64,000 bases of DNA, taken from the NCBI RefSeq assembly GCF_018100925.1, contig NZ_JAGJEH010000019.1, forward strand, positions 1 through 64,000, in the 5' to 3' direction. How positions within the stretch are numbered: position 1 is the stretch's first letter; each line of letters opens with the position of its first letter. Source of the stretch: Pseudoalteromonas luteoviolacea (GTDB lineage: Bacteria > Pseudomonadota > Gammaproteobacteria > Enterobacterales > Alteromonadaceae). Below, piece after piece: positions 49,038 to 58,386 of the stretch. A program made the translations under genes and the position numbers. The notes under the pieces were generated by a model. The model was not told the origin of the DNA. It made no database searches and saw only the letters and a program-made list of their open reading frames with translations.

Positions 49038-51530
49038 ATGTTCGAATCAGTTATGCGCACTTTGTTTGGTGACAAAGGAGGAGTCACGGCAACTGATGTA
49101 GAGAAAATGAGCCAACGAGACAAGCTGTCAGACTTTTTGCCTTACTTATATTGCTCGCCTGACGGTCAGGGGGAATATTTAAACATGGACAACACCATTG
49201 GTTATATCTGGGAGTGCTGTCCACTGACGTTCGCCTCAATGCGCCAAATTAAACAGATTGAGTCTATTTTGCGAGCGGCTTTTTCCAATGGAAGTGTAAT
49301 GCAATTTATTTTTGTTGCGGATAAAGACGTCAAACACATTATTGATGCTTATAGAAAAAATAAATTAAGAGACCACCCTTTAGTACAAAAAAATATTGCT
49401 GAGTACGCAGACTTCTTGCAATCAGGAGTTTCAGGGCTCAACAGAGTACATAATATACCTATCAGAAATTTTCGATTGTTTGTCACGCTCAAGGCCGTAG
49501 AGGGCATCCCAGACGATACGCTATCAATTGTAGAGGAATCATTAAAAGGTGCAAACCTTGCCCCTCAGCGAATGAAAAGTCATGAGCTTATACATTGGCT
49601 AAGGACATTTTTTAACAATCTGGAAAATACAGATCACACTGTAAAAGTAGATAAAACCGTTCCACTTAGAAAACAAATCATTGATTCACAAACAGAAGTG
49701 TCATTTAACAGTACAAAGCGCTATGTAAAGATTGGACAAAAGTATGCTCGTTGCATTACACCAAAAGGGACGAGAGGTGACATAGATCCACTTCTGACTA
49801 ATGAACTGGCGGGTGGGATTATGGGAAATTCTGATGATAGCAATCAGATGCTTTCACCGTTTATCTGGAGTGTTTCATTGGTATTTGGTGACGCGAAATT
49901 TGAACTACACCAGAAAGCCAGCATCACCATGTCCCAAAAGAGCACAGGGTCATTCGCCAGAGAAATAGGCAAACGAGTCAATGAATTCATGTGGGCCACA
50001 GACAAGGCTGAGAGTGAAAACTTTTTGCAAGTGATCCCAAGCCTCTGGGTATTTAGTGACTCAGAAGAAGAACTACGTGAGGCAACCAGTAGGGCTGTAC
50101 GTATCTGGGAAGGTAAGGACTTTCAAATGCAGGAAGAGTCCATATTGCAGAAACCACTATTGATAAGCGCTTTGCCATTCGGTCTATACAACGTCAAGAA
50201 CAACGTAAAAGTAATGGACAGAGACTTTTTGTTTCCGATCAGTACTGTGAGCCGGTTTTTGCCTATCCAGGGCGACTTTTTTGGTGGTTCTAAGCCAGTG
50301 TTAATGTATTTCGGACGCAAAGGCCAGTTATGTGGTCTGGATGTGTTTGACTCAAGAGCAAATAATCATAATTTTATGGTCTGCGCCGAGAGTGGTTCAG
50401 GAAAGTCATTCATGCTGAACAAGTTCTTAGGGGACTACTATGCTTCAGGCTCACTTGTTCGTGCAGTAGATTTAGGTTATTCATATCAAAAACTTTGTAC
50501 TATAAACAATGGCCGGTTCATCGATGTAGGAAAAGAAAACATTGTTATAAATCCATTCCACAGCAATGCAAAAGACGATGAAGATTTAAATAAAGACCTC
50601 ATCGCTGCTGCTAATGTGATTGCCGAAATGGCATATTCTGCATCAGGATCTGCATTACATGAAACAGAGTGGACATTGATAAAGTCAGCTGTCTTCTGGG
50701 CTTACAGAGAAGGCGAGATAATAAATGGTGTAGATGCAGTACAAAGATATTTAGCACACTTTCCTAAATACGACGATTTAAACGATGTACCAGACCTTAA
50801 CTTTGCGAAACAAAAAGCAAGTGAGTTGGCATTGAACTTAAGGGATTTTACGACTCGAGGGCCATATGGACGCTTTTTTAACGGAGAAGCGACATTTGAT
50901 ATCAGTTCTGATGAGTTTGTAGTACTTGAACTCGAGCAACTGAAAGGACAAAGAGAGCTGTTTTCTGTCATCGTGATGCAAGTAATGAACGCCGTGACAC
51001 AAGACCTCTACTTGTCGGATAGGGGCACGCAGCGCTTTATTCTTTTTGAAGAAGCTGCATCGATGTTAAAGAAGCAAGGGCATACAGATATGAGCCGACT
51101 TGCGGGACTTATCGAAGAAGGTTATCGGAGGGCACGTAAATACTATGGTTCTTTTGGTGTTGTATTGCAATCCGTACTGGATACTGTGCAATTTGGTGAA
51201 GTAGGTGAGGTATTATTGAACAATGCAGCCTTCAAGTTTTATTTGGAAGGAAAAGACTACAGCAAAGCCGCCAGAGATAAGGTTATCCCATACGATGGGC
51301 TTGCTTTAGAGCTATTAAACTCAGTTAGAAATGCTAAGCCAAGATATAGCGAAATGATGGTTGATAGTAGCATATATAAAGGCGTTGCAAGGCTATGTGT
51401 TGACCCATGGAATTATTGGATCAGCACATCAGCAGGTGACGAAGTACATGCGTTTAATACGTTATTATCAAAAGGGTACAAGCCGATAGACGCAATTGCC
51501 AAGCTATCTGGTATACCAATTCAAAGGTAA
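49038..51530 (+). CDS. traC: Conjugal transfer ATPase TraC
   Basis: 830-aa VirB4-class ATPase that drives pilus assembly. Walker A VCAESGSGKSFMLNK near 450, Walker B TQRFILFEEAASMLKKQG near 670, TraC C-terminal domain following. AAAGGAGAATAAA-ATG start one base after the traV stop. Confidence 0.95.
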   Translation: MFESVMRTLFGDKGGVTATDVEKMSQRDKLSDFLPYLYCSPDGQGEYLNMDNTIGYIWECCPLTFASMRQIKQIESILRAAFSNGSVMQFIFVADKDVKHIIDAYRKNKLRDHPLVQKNIAEYADFLQSGVSGLNRVHNIPIRNFRLFVTLKAVEGIPDDTLSIVEESLKGANLAPQRMKSHELIHWLRTFFNNLENTDHTVKVDKTVPLRKQIIDSQTEVSFNSTKRYVKIGQKYARCITPKGTRGDIDPLLTNELAGGIMGNSDDSNQMLSPFIWSVSLVFGDAKFELHQKASITMSQKSTGSFAREIGKRVNEFMWATDKAESENFLQVIPSLWVFSDSEEELREATSRAVRIWEGKDFQMQEESILQKPLLISALPFGLYNVKNNVKVMDRDFLFPISTVSRFLPIQGDFFGGSKPVLMYFGRKGQLCGLDVFDSRANNHNFMVCAESGSGKSFMLNKFLGDYYASGSLVRAVDLGYSYQKLCTINNGRFIDVGKENIVINPFHSNAKDDEDLNKDLIAAANVIAEMAYSASGSALHETEWTLIKSAVFWAYREGEIINGVDAVQRYLAHFPKYDDLNDVPDLNFAKQKASELALNLRDFTTRGPYGRFFNGEATFDISSDEFVVLELEQLKGQRELFSVIVMQVMNAVTQDLYLSDRGTQRFILFEEAASMLKKQGHTDMSRLAGLIEEGYRRARKYYGSFGVVLQSVLDTVQFGEVGEVLLNNAAFKFYLEGKDYSKAARDKVIPYDGLALELLNSVRNAKPRYSEMMVDSSIYKGVARLCVDPWNYWISTSAGDEVHAFNTLLSKGYKPIDAIAKLSGIPIQR

Positions 51531-51570
51531 TCTGTTTTAGAAAATAAAGGGCTGCCCCTTGCCCACCAGA

Positions 51571-51586
51571 TGTATGAAATAATACA
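51571..51586. promoter_or_regulatory. TGTAT-N6-ATACA operator before the TraN-like gene
   Basis: Perfect TGTATGAAATAATACA in the 78-bp gap after traC, suggesting a second transcription unit starts here. It falls inside an in-frame extension to 51570, which is another reason to start the gene at 51609. Confidence 0.75.
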
Positions 51587-51608
51587 CAACATAGCAAGAG
51601 GAAACAGG

Positions 51609-53966
51609 ATGAAAAAGACATCCGTGAAAATAGGGCTGCTAGTGCTGATGTTTGTCACTAGCTCATTGTGCGTGGTAGCACAGGATAACAAAAAAATAAG
51701 CCCTGAAATGGTAGATCGAGCAAACCAGATGAATGAAAGCTTATCAGGCCACTATCATGACCCAAACTCTGTTAGCAAAAACCTATCTCACCCACTTATG
51801 AGCGACGAAAAGATGTCTACAGCCTCAGGTGATATGTTTGATGCCAATATTGGCTGTAAGTCGTCAAATACATTCATGAAAATTTTGGCTACCTCCGGAA
51901 GTAGTGGGGATGCCACTTTTAACATCGAAATAGATGGAAACATGGATGGTAGGCTTGATACTTTGGTCAGAAAAACTGGTGTGAGTGGCGTTTGTGCTAA
52001 TGGATATTTGCAATGTAACGCAGGCACATGGCAAGGCTGTCGGGAATATCAGTGGCAAGTAAAAAGTGGTATGAAACTCCAGGGAGTGGCATTGCCGTCA
52101 AGCTCTTGGGGGAAAGTACTTAAGAGCTGCTACTGCATTAATAAGAGCTGCGGTAACGGGCTACTTGTGAAGAACTTTGACACAATTTTGAAAGATGTTG
52201 GTAGCGGTATTGCTAATGCATTCCAAAAGGTCAACCCATACTATACGGTCTCAGATGTTCAGCCTGATGGTCCCTTAATGCGCTTTTTTGGTCAGGAACC
52301 TGCTTCATGCAAAGATCAATTTAATGGTGCGCTGACGGGATATAAGCAAACACCTGGTAAGTTGGCGTCAGACGCATTTGGAAAAAGTAAAGCAAGCAAA
52401 GTATATAATACGGTCTCTAACTCAGCAGCCGCAGGTAACACCGGCCTGATCACTCAGAAATGTAAAGTCACCAGAGACATAGCCCTAAATGACGTAAAGA
52501 TCACTGACATCATCGAGTTTGTAGGAGGTGATGGGTCAGTTTCTTATTGTGGAAGTAACTGCATCGAGCTGACCATTGGTAAGTTAGGGGATGACTACTG
52601 GCAAGGGCGATGCGATGCGTTTAATACCGTCTCAAAATTTAATGTTAAACGACCTGAGATGATTGAAAAAGCGGTCCTAGTTCAAGCCGTATTTGATGAC
52701 TGGATCTACGTAAGCAATAGTGGAAAAAAAGTATATGCTGGTCCATTTAACTGGAACGGTACTCGGTTACCTCCTGGGCGTTCATGCGAGCTAAAAACAC
52801 ATTGGATAAAATACCCGAATGTGGACTTTACGGACTCTTTTAAGCAACCCGGGGTTGTTGAACTAAAAACCAAAGTATTGGTTTATGGAGGCGGTGAGGG
52901 ATATACCAAAGCACGCATATACGTCAATCTAAAGGATGAACATCCTTTTTCTGTGAAAATAGGAGCGCCTGGAGACAATGTACTACGGTATGAATTTGAT
53001 CTCATGTCCGGAACTAGCCAGCTCATTCGAAGCGACAGTGTACGCAGATCAACGATAGAACTGCCTGAAGGCTTTGACTTCGGAGGAATGTGTGACAATA
53101 AGTTTGAATTCACTAGTGATGGTTCAGCCTTATGGGAACCTCCCGCTCCATATCGCAGCACAGCCCTAGACAATACAGTTAACCTCAAGACCATTCAATC
53201 TCCTACATGCAGCAATGGGCTGAAAGGCATTGTAGAAGTCATAGACACAAATGGTGACCAAGGGACATTAGGTGGGGAGTTCAGGTTTAAGGCATATAAA
53301 GATAAATGCGCCATTACCAAAGAAGACATCATCGACTCATGTCAAGCATATGACAACAAACGTGAGTGTCGGATCAAGTATGAATCAGTAGATGGTGTAG
53401 AAACATATCGTAACTTCATTTCAACTAGCTTGCTTCCTGTCCCCCAATCAAAAGTTATTACCGGAGAAGTGTGTTCAGAACTTGTCAGGAGAGATTGGTT
53501 TGAAAAAAAACGAGAATACGAGTGCGAAACTGAAAGTCATGACTTTGACTTTAGTGAAGGTTTGCAAAGGCAACACACCATTGTGTCTTCTGCGACAACG
53601 GGAGGGTACAAAGACCAAATATTTAAAGATGGACGCTCTCAGATCACAAACCATTCATTAGGCATACCAGAAGTACCTGAACCACCTGAATGTGTTCAAG
53701 CTTGCAAAACACGTAAACGTGTAGAAGAGATTGGTGTAAATCAATTGGGAAACACGGCTAAGAACAGAAAAGATTCGACAAAATATGAATACTTCTACCA
53801 TGAATGCCAGGCAAGTGCGTGCCCGCTTGGAGCTGGTGAGCAAGTAGTAAAAAGCTGCCAATGTCTTAATGAATTTACAGAGGCAGCGAGCATTATGCAG
53901 GTATTGAGGTTAGCAGGAAAGGATATGATATGTACATCAGGCAATCAAAAACCATTAGGCAATTAA
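51609..53966 (+). CDS. Large Cys-rich exported protein, TraN-like N-terminal partner
   Basis: 785 aa from MKKTSVKIGLLVLMF at 51609 (AAGAGGAAACAGG-ATG). Signal peptide ending VVAQ, then over 25 cysteines in scattered pairs (GVCANGYLQCNAG, SCYCINKSCGNG, VQACKTRKRVEE). It lies where TraN precedes traW in related systems, and the next protein carries the TraN C-terminus. I read it as the N-terminal part or a partner of a two-protein TraN, the outer-membrane mating-pair stabiliser. Whole-length homology is not certain. Confidence 0.65.
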   Translation: MKKTSVKIGLLVLMFVTSSLCVVAQDNKKISPEMVDRANQMNESLSGHYHDPNSVSKNLSHPLMSDEKMSTASGDMFDANIGCKSSNTFMKILATSGSSGDATFNIEIDGNMDGRLDTLVRKTGVSGVCANGYLQCNAGTWQGCREYQWQVKSGMKLQGVALPSSSWGKVLKSCYCINKSCGNGLLVKNFDTILKDVGSGIANAFQKVNPYYTVSDVQPDGPLMRFFGQEPASCKDQFNGALTGYKQTPGKLASDAFGKSKASKVYNTVSNSAAAGNTGLITQKCKVTRDIALNDVKITDIIEFVGGDGSVSYCGSNCIELTIGKLGDDYWQGRCDAFNTVSKFNVKRPEMIEKAVLVQAVFDDWIYVSNSGKKVYAGPFNWNGTRLPPGRSCELKTHWIKYPNVDFTDSFKQPGVVELKTKVLVYGGGEGYTKARIYVNLKDEHPFSVKIGAPGDNVLRYEFDLMSGTSQLIRSDSVRRSTIELPEGFDFGGMCDNKFEFTSDGSALWEPPAPYRSTALDNTVNLKTIQSPTCSNGLKGIVEVIDTNGDQGTLGGEFRFKAYKDKCAITKEDIIDSCQAYDNKRECRIKYESVDGVETYRNFISTSLLPVPQSKVITGEVCSELVRRDWFEKKREYECETESHDFDFSEGLQRQHTIVSSATTGGYKDQIFKDGRSQITNHSLGIPEVPEPPECVQACKTRKRVEEIGVNQLGNTAKNRKDSTKYEYFYHECQASACPLGAGEQVVKSCQCLNEFTEAASIMQVLRLAGKDMICTSGNQKPLGN

Positions 53967-55534
53967 TAGCGCTTCTAACACTTATGATGTCAATTTCAAA
54001 TGTGCTTGCATCAGATATAGGGTGGGAGCCACCTGCTAATTCACATATTTGCGGTGCAGACTTGAATGGCGATGGAAAATGGACAAGTAATGGGGAGGCA
54101 AAAACTTGTATTAAGGGTAGCACTTATGACCCTGATAAAGCATTCAAAACAGGAAATGGCTTGATAAGCTCTCCCCCAACATATATTTGTCCAATTGGTC
54201 AGGTAAGTTGCGCCAAAGGCAGTAAAGCATTTTGTCCATTTACTGGAGAACAGTGCGAGCAGGGTAAGAGTACTTGCTCACGAAACACCGCATGTACAAC
54301 TCACACTAACACTGAGCGCGAGTATCATTCATGTTCCACCGTTGATAGAAATCGATATCAACGATGTACCTTACGAGTCAAGTATAGAGGAAGTCGGGAA
54401 ATTTTGGGCGCACAATGCCCAATTACAAAACGAACATACTGGGCAAATGATGACAATCCAGACTATATGGGTGAGTGTGAAGACAATTGCTACACATCAG
54501 TTACTCGTTATCGTTGTGCACAAACCGGCGAAGAATTTGATAATAACTCTGCTTGTCGTAGAGCATGCTGGACATGGCGTAATACCACATCATATAAGTG
54601 CCCTATTACGGGGAACGAATATTCATCACTGCCACGCTGTCAAAATGCTTGTAAAGAAACAAAGGCATGTAAAAAAGTGAATGACTATGCATGTCCGCTA
54701 GGAGATGAGTATGCGTGCGTAAATACAAACCCAAACTCTTCAGAGTTTACCTGCTCAAAGAATAAATGTGCCGCTTATACCGATAACAATGAGACTGACC
54801 CTACAAACAGAGACATGTATGTTGATGATGGTGATTACAGTGAAGACGGTGAATGCTTAGGCCAAGTAATGATATTTGCCGGTAGAGCAATGGACTGTAG
54901 GACTCCAGGTATTTCCAGTGCTTATCAAAATTGCTGCTCAAAAGGGGATGGTGAGATATACAACGATAGTATGGGAAGTATGTTGGACATGTATGGATAT
55001 ATGGCGGCGATATCGGCGACCTATGATGCCGCTGTAGTTGCATACAATGCCTATAAAGCTGGCGCGACAGCCGCTGAAGCCGCGACTGCTGCTACAGATT
55101 TTATGGCAACCTCATTTGATCCGGCCACACTGGCTGTCAGTGTGGCAATCATCACAATTATGAACTACTTGGAGAAAGCCTGCCCATCTGAAGATATTGA
55201 AACAGCCATACTGGATTCAAGTGGGTACTGTGTTGCCCTTGGGGAAAAATGTACCAAGAAATGGCTTGGTAAATGTGTCCAAGAAGTTGAAGTGAAGTGT
55301 TGTTTTACTTCGAAAATGGCCAGAATCATTCATGAACAAGGACGTCCTCAACTTGGCATGACGTTTGGCACAGCAGATGAACCTAACTGTCGAGGGTTTG
55401 ATGCTGAAGAGTTTCAAAGTTTGGATTTTTCTAGAATAGACCTTTCTGAATACTACGACGAATTAAGACATAACAAGCAACAGGAGATGCAAGATGCCAT
55501 CAAGAAGACCTTGGATGAGAAGCTTGGTGATTAG
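53930..55534 (+). CDS. traN: Mating-pair stabilisation protein TraN-like, Cys-rich
   Basis: 534 aa with its own signal peptide (TIRQLIALLTLMMSISNVLA), so a separate exported protein. About 45 cysteines, many in CPI.G or C-x-C repeats (YICPIGQVSCAKGSKAFCPF, YKCPITGNEYSSLPRCQNAC). The C-terminal ~120 residues are the TraN signature: YLEKACPSEDIETAI, KCCFTSKMARIIHEQGRPQLG, CRGFDAEEFQSLDFSRIDLSEYY. Overlaps the preceding gene by 37 bases and traW by 41. Confidence 0.82.
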   Translation: MYIRQSKTIRQLIALLTLMMSISNVLASDIGWEPPANSHICGADLNGDGKWTSNGEAKTCIKGSTYDPDKAFKTGNGLISSPPTYICPIGQVSCAKGSKAFCPFTGEQCEQGKSTCSRNTACTTHTNTEREYHSCSTVDRNRYQRCTLRVKYRGSREILGAQCPITKRTYWANDDNPDYMGECEDNCYTSVTRYRCAQTGEEFDNNSACRRACWTWRNTTSYKCPITGNEYSSLPRCQNACKETKACKKVNDYACPLGDEYACVNTNPNSSEFTCSKNKCAAYTDNNETDPTNRDMYVDDGDYSEDGECLGQVMIFAGRAMDCRTPGISSAYQNCCSKGDGEIYNDSMGSMLDMYGYMAAISATYDAAVVAYNAYKAGATAAEAATAATDFMATSFDPATLAVSVAIITIMNYLEKACPSEDIETAILDSSGYCVALGEKCTKKWLGKCVQEVEVKCCFTSKMARIIHEQGRPQLGMTFGTADEPNCRGFDAEEFQSLDFSRIDLSEYYDELRHNKQQEMQDAIKKTLDEKLGD

Positions 55535-56099
55535 CGCTTCATTGGTTTGTTCAACTGTATTTGCACAGCAAAGTTCTGTCATTGGTGCCGTCTATCCAAT
55601 AAAAGAAAAAGACGCTTTAGCTGCTTTGAAAAACAGGGCTGAGCAAGTTGATTGGCAAGCCTATATGGCCAACCGGAAGGATGGTTGGAAATCGAACCTA
55701 CAACGTGAGCTGCCAATCGCTAGAAAGAATTTAGTCCGTTTTCATAGACCGTTCTACACGGTAGAGCAGGCGGTGATAGATCAAAAGGGGGCTGTGATAT
55801 ATCCAGTGGGCTTTCGTTACAATCCGCTAAATCATGTGCGACTTCCATATCGGATTGTGGCTATTTCAACACTGCAAGTGGAGTGGGTTAGAGCCAAGTT
55901 ACGAAAAACTGACCGGGTACTGATCAGTCATGGTGATGTGTTTAAGGCAAGAGAATTATTGCCTGAACACATTGTATTCACTTTAGATGAGCGCACTCGA
56001 AGCAGGCTGGATATTCAAAGAGTGCCAACCATTGTGGTGCAAAAAGGTAATTTATTGGAAGTATCTGAATATAAGTATGTGGAGGGACATGAAGGATGA
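55494..56099 (+). CDS. traW: Conjugal transfer protein TraW
   Basis: 201 aa. Signal peptide (SLVISASLVCSTVFA). TraW core: IGAVYPIKEKDALAAL, GFRYNPLNHVRLPYRIVAI, RVPTIVVQKGN. Periplasmic, needed for pilus assembly with TraU and TrbC. Start overlaps traN by 41 bases, with CAGGAGATGCAAG upstream. Confidence 0.9.
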   Translation: MPSRRPWMRSLVISASLVCSTVFAQQSSVIGAVYPIKEKDALAALKNRAEQVDWQAYMANRKDGWKSNLQRELPIARKNLVRFHRPFYTVEQAVIDQKGAVIYPVGFRYNPLNHVRLPYRIVAISTLQVEWVRAKLRKTDRVLISHGDVFKARELLPEHIVFTLDERTRSRLDIQRVPTIVVQKGNLLEVSEYKYVEGHEG

Positions 56100-57076
56100 G
56101 ACACATCGTTATCTTTATTGTGTTAATGCTCGGTTTAAGTTCACAAGTGCAGGCTGGAAGCTGTAACGGTCGCCCCTTAAACCCCATTCTAGATGTCAGC
56201 TGGCAGAATATGTTTCCTATTAGCATTGGCGGGGTTGTCGAAGTTGGAAACTGGAGTGGGGGAGGCTTTGATGATGCCCCCACTGATCCTATCTGTGTTT
56301 GTAACAATGGTACTATCCCGAAAGTTGGACTAAGTGTGTCATTTTGGGAGCCTGCGAGATTGATAGATACGGTGTCCACGCCCTATTGCATGATGCCTTT
56401 GGGCGTCGAAATGAATGCGGGTGGTCTTCAGGGACAACTGGGGGGGTCTTTTACAAGCCGAAATGGGCATGGAAAACTATTTCAGCAAATGCACTACTTC
56501 ATTTTCCCTGTACTGGCTATTTTGGACATGTATACGGATCTGCCATGTATTGATTATGACCGACAATTTGATTTGGCCATGATCACCGAAATACTCCCCA
56601 CTTGGAATGATGATTTGTTGGCTATGGTTGTAAACCCGGAGGCTGTATTATTTGCGAATCCAGCGGCGGCGCTGGCCTGCGCAGCAGATGCATCATCAAC
56701 AATCTTCGGTAGGCCCATTAATGCACTGTATTGGTGTATGGGGGGGTGGGGTTCAACATACCCATTAGCCGGTTCAATTACTGCTACGGACTATGCTGAA
56801 GGCAATGCCGGTCTCGCTGCCAGAGGGATTTACTTAATGGCAAGAACGGGACTATTAGAAGAGTTTTCACCGAATGGGTGCTCAAGGTATTACGCCCCGA
56901 TATGGAACAAAGATAGGTATCGATTGCAAATGACTCGTCCCGTAGTTGACTCTAAGGCCAAGTATATTGGCACACCAGGGCTGCTATGGACGCAAAATAA
57001 GCATCCTTTGGTCGGCAAAGATAATTTTTCATGGTTAATGTTTAGGAAGGTGAATTGCTGTGTTAGCGCATATTAA
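56096..57076 (+). CDS. traU: Conjugal transfer protein TraU
   Basis: 326 aa. Signal peptide ending VQAG, then the conserved TraU body: CNGRPLNPILDVSWQNMFPISIGGV, CVCNNGTIPKVGLSVSFWEPARLIDTV, PYCMMPLGVEM, CMGGWGSTYPLAGS. Cys-rich, so a client for the DsbC-like protein. Overlaps traW by four bases. Confidence 0.95.
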   Translation: MRHIVIFIVLMLGLSSQVQAGSCNGRPLNPILDVSWQNMFPISIGGVVEVGNWSGGGFDDAPTDPICVCNNGTIPKVGLSVSFWEPARLIDTVSTPYCMMPLGVEMNAGGLQGQLGGSFTSRNGHGKLFQQMHYFIFPVLAILDMYTDLPCIDYDRQFDLAMITEILPTWNDDLLAMVVNPEAVLFANPAAALACAADASSTIFGRPINALYWCMGGWGSTYPLAGSITATDYAEGNAGLAARGIYLMARTGLLEEFSPNGCSRYYAPIWNKDRYRLQMTRPVVDSKAKYIGTPGLLWTQNKHPLVGKDNFSWLMFRKVNCCVSAY

Positions 57077-57794
57077 TGTTGGTCTACTCGCTATGTTACT
57101 TCTGGCATTTTCGCTTAGCGGGAAAGAAAGTAATCAAATAACTGATGAGCTTAAACATCGGGTCCAAAAGAAAGTCCAGGATTTTACCATTTCTGAAGAA
57201 ATGCAAAAAAGGGCTGTTCAGCTTAAATCGGTTACAGAATCTGAAACTTTCAAGATAAAACAAAAGCAATATGAAACGCGAGTGAAGAACCTATTATCTG
57301 GTGAAGCTGTTCAGTTTGGCGAAGAACAGGAAGAACAGCCTGTGATGACTCGTGATAAGTTAATTTTATTCATTAGCAGCAGCATACCGCAGCCAACACT
57401 TCGTCGCTATGCTAGGGCGATGGAAAAAGTGGGCGGGCTCTTGGTTTTACGGGGCACTGTTGGGGACCCTCACAAACTTCAGCCGACTGTCCGATTTATG
57501 GAACATATCCTGAAAAAAGATGATTTGTGCGCTCCGCCAGACTGCGACTACTTAGGGACACATGTCACGATAGATCCGAGGTTGTTTACACGTAATAGGA
57601 TCAAGCAAGTACCGGCATTGATATTCGTTGAAGATATGGATATGACCAACTATATCGATAAGAAAGAGGGGGATGGTATGCCGGAAAGCACACAGTTTAT
57701 AGTTTATGGAGATGCAAGCCTTAAGGGCCTTGCAACTGAGTTACATCGACTCTCAAAAAATGAACGCCTTTTAAAAGTGATAAAACGCATGTAG
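57060..57794 (+). CDS. trbC: Conjugal transfer protein TrbC (F type)
   Basis: 244 aa from GTG 57060 (AGGAAGGTGAATTGCT-GTG), overlapping traU by 17 bases. Short signal/anchor (VGLLAMLLLAFSLSG), helical middle and a thioredoxin-like C-terminal domain (LILFISSSIPQPTLRRYARAMEKVGGLLVLRG, VTIDPRLFTRNRIKQVPALIFVED) typical of TrbC_Ftype. In F, TrbC is fused to or interacts with TraW. Confidence 0.88.
   Translation: MLAHINVGLLAMLLLAFSLSGKESNQITDELKHRVQKKVQDFTISEEMQKRAVQLKSVTESETFKIKQKQYETRVKNLLSGEAVQFGEEQEEQPVMTRDKLILFISSSIPQPTLRRYARAMEKVGGLLVLRGTVGDPHKLQPTVRFMEHILKKDDLCAPPDCDYLGTHVTIDPRLFTRNRIKQVPALIFVEDMDMTNYIDKKEGDGMPESTQFIVYGDASLKGLATELHRLSKNERLLKVIKRM
57231..57247. promoter_or_regulatory. GTTACAGA-A-TCTGAAAC palindrome inside trbC
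   Basis: One mismatch in 17 bp, the same variant as at 22062 and 41594. Intragenic; may be chance. Confidence 0.4.
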
Positions 57795-57846
57795 GCAAGA
57801 TTGATATGCCAAGTCACTTAATGTTCATTTCCGCATTGCCAATTTG

Positions 57847-57882
57847 TGTATGATTTCGTACACTGATGTATAAAAACATACA
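57847..57882. promoter_or_regulatory. Tandem TGTAT-N6-(A/G)TACA operators before the TrhF-like gene
   Basis: One-mismatch TGTATGATTTCGTACA (57847-57862) and perfect TGTATAAAAACATACA (57867-57882), start-to-start 20 bp. Marks a third transfer transcription unit, after trbC. Confidence 0.75.
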
Positions 57883-57895
57883 CGGTATAACACTT

Positions 57896-58375
57896 ATGAC
57901 AGTAGCACTACCTAACAATAAAATGAACAAGAGGTTGTTATTTGCTTTGGTTGTGATGACTGGAGGGATCCATTATGCAGCGCAAGGCCTCTTGTGGGTC
58001 ATCACCCCTTCTGTAGAGCCCACCCTTTTATACAAAAAAGATGGGCATGCAACTCGAGGGGAATATGTACACTTTCGTTTCAAACACGACCTCATTTCGG
58101 ATGACGAAGTGTCTCTGACGAAACGTATTGCTTGTGTTGAAGGCGATATATTGGCTCGAACAGGTACCGGACATTTTTACTGTAATGGAGAACATCTTGG
58201 CCATGCCAGGCAGTATGCAACAAACGGCACTGAACTACCGGTGTTTGAATGGGATAGTGCCGCAGTCCCGACAGGTAAAGCGTTTGTTATCGGTGATCAC
58301 TTGGAGTCATTTGATAGCCGGTATTGGGGTTTTATAGAGATAAGCGACGCACAGCGTCTTGCTGTCATATTTTAA
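57896..58375 (+). CDS. S26-family signal peptidase-like protein (TrhF/RP4 TraF type)
   Basis: 159 aa from MTVALPNNKMNKRLL at 57896; the frame upstream runs through an operator. N-terminal membrane span (LLFALVVMTGGIHYAAQGLLWVI), catalytic Ser in TPSVEPTLLYKK, catalytic Lys in LTKRIACVEGD, and the VIGDHLESFDSRYWGFI box of S26 peptidases. IncC/SXT and R27 systems have the homologue TrhF beside traW/U. It probably processes pilin or other exported Tra proteins. Confidence 0.85.
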   Translation: MTVALPNNKMNKRLLFALVVMTGGIHYAAQGLLWVITPSVEPTLLYKKDGHATRGEYVHFRFKHDLISDDEVSLTKRIACVEGDILARTGTGHFYCNGEHLGHARQYATNGTELPVFEWDSAAVPTGKAFVIGDHLESFDSRYWGFIEISDAQRLAVIF

Positions 58376-58386
58376 AGGATCTGACG

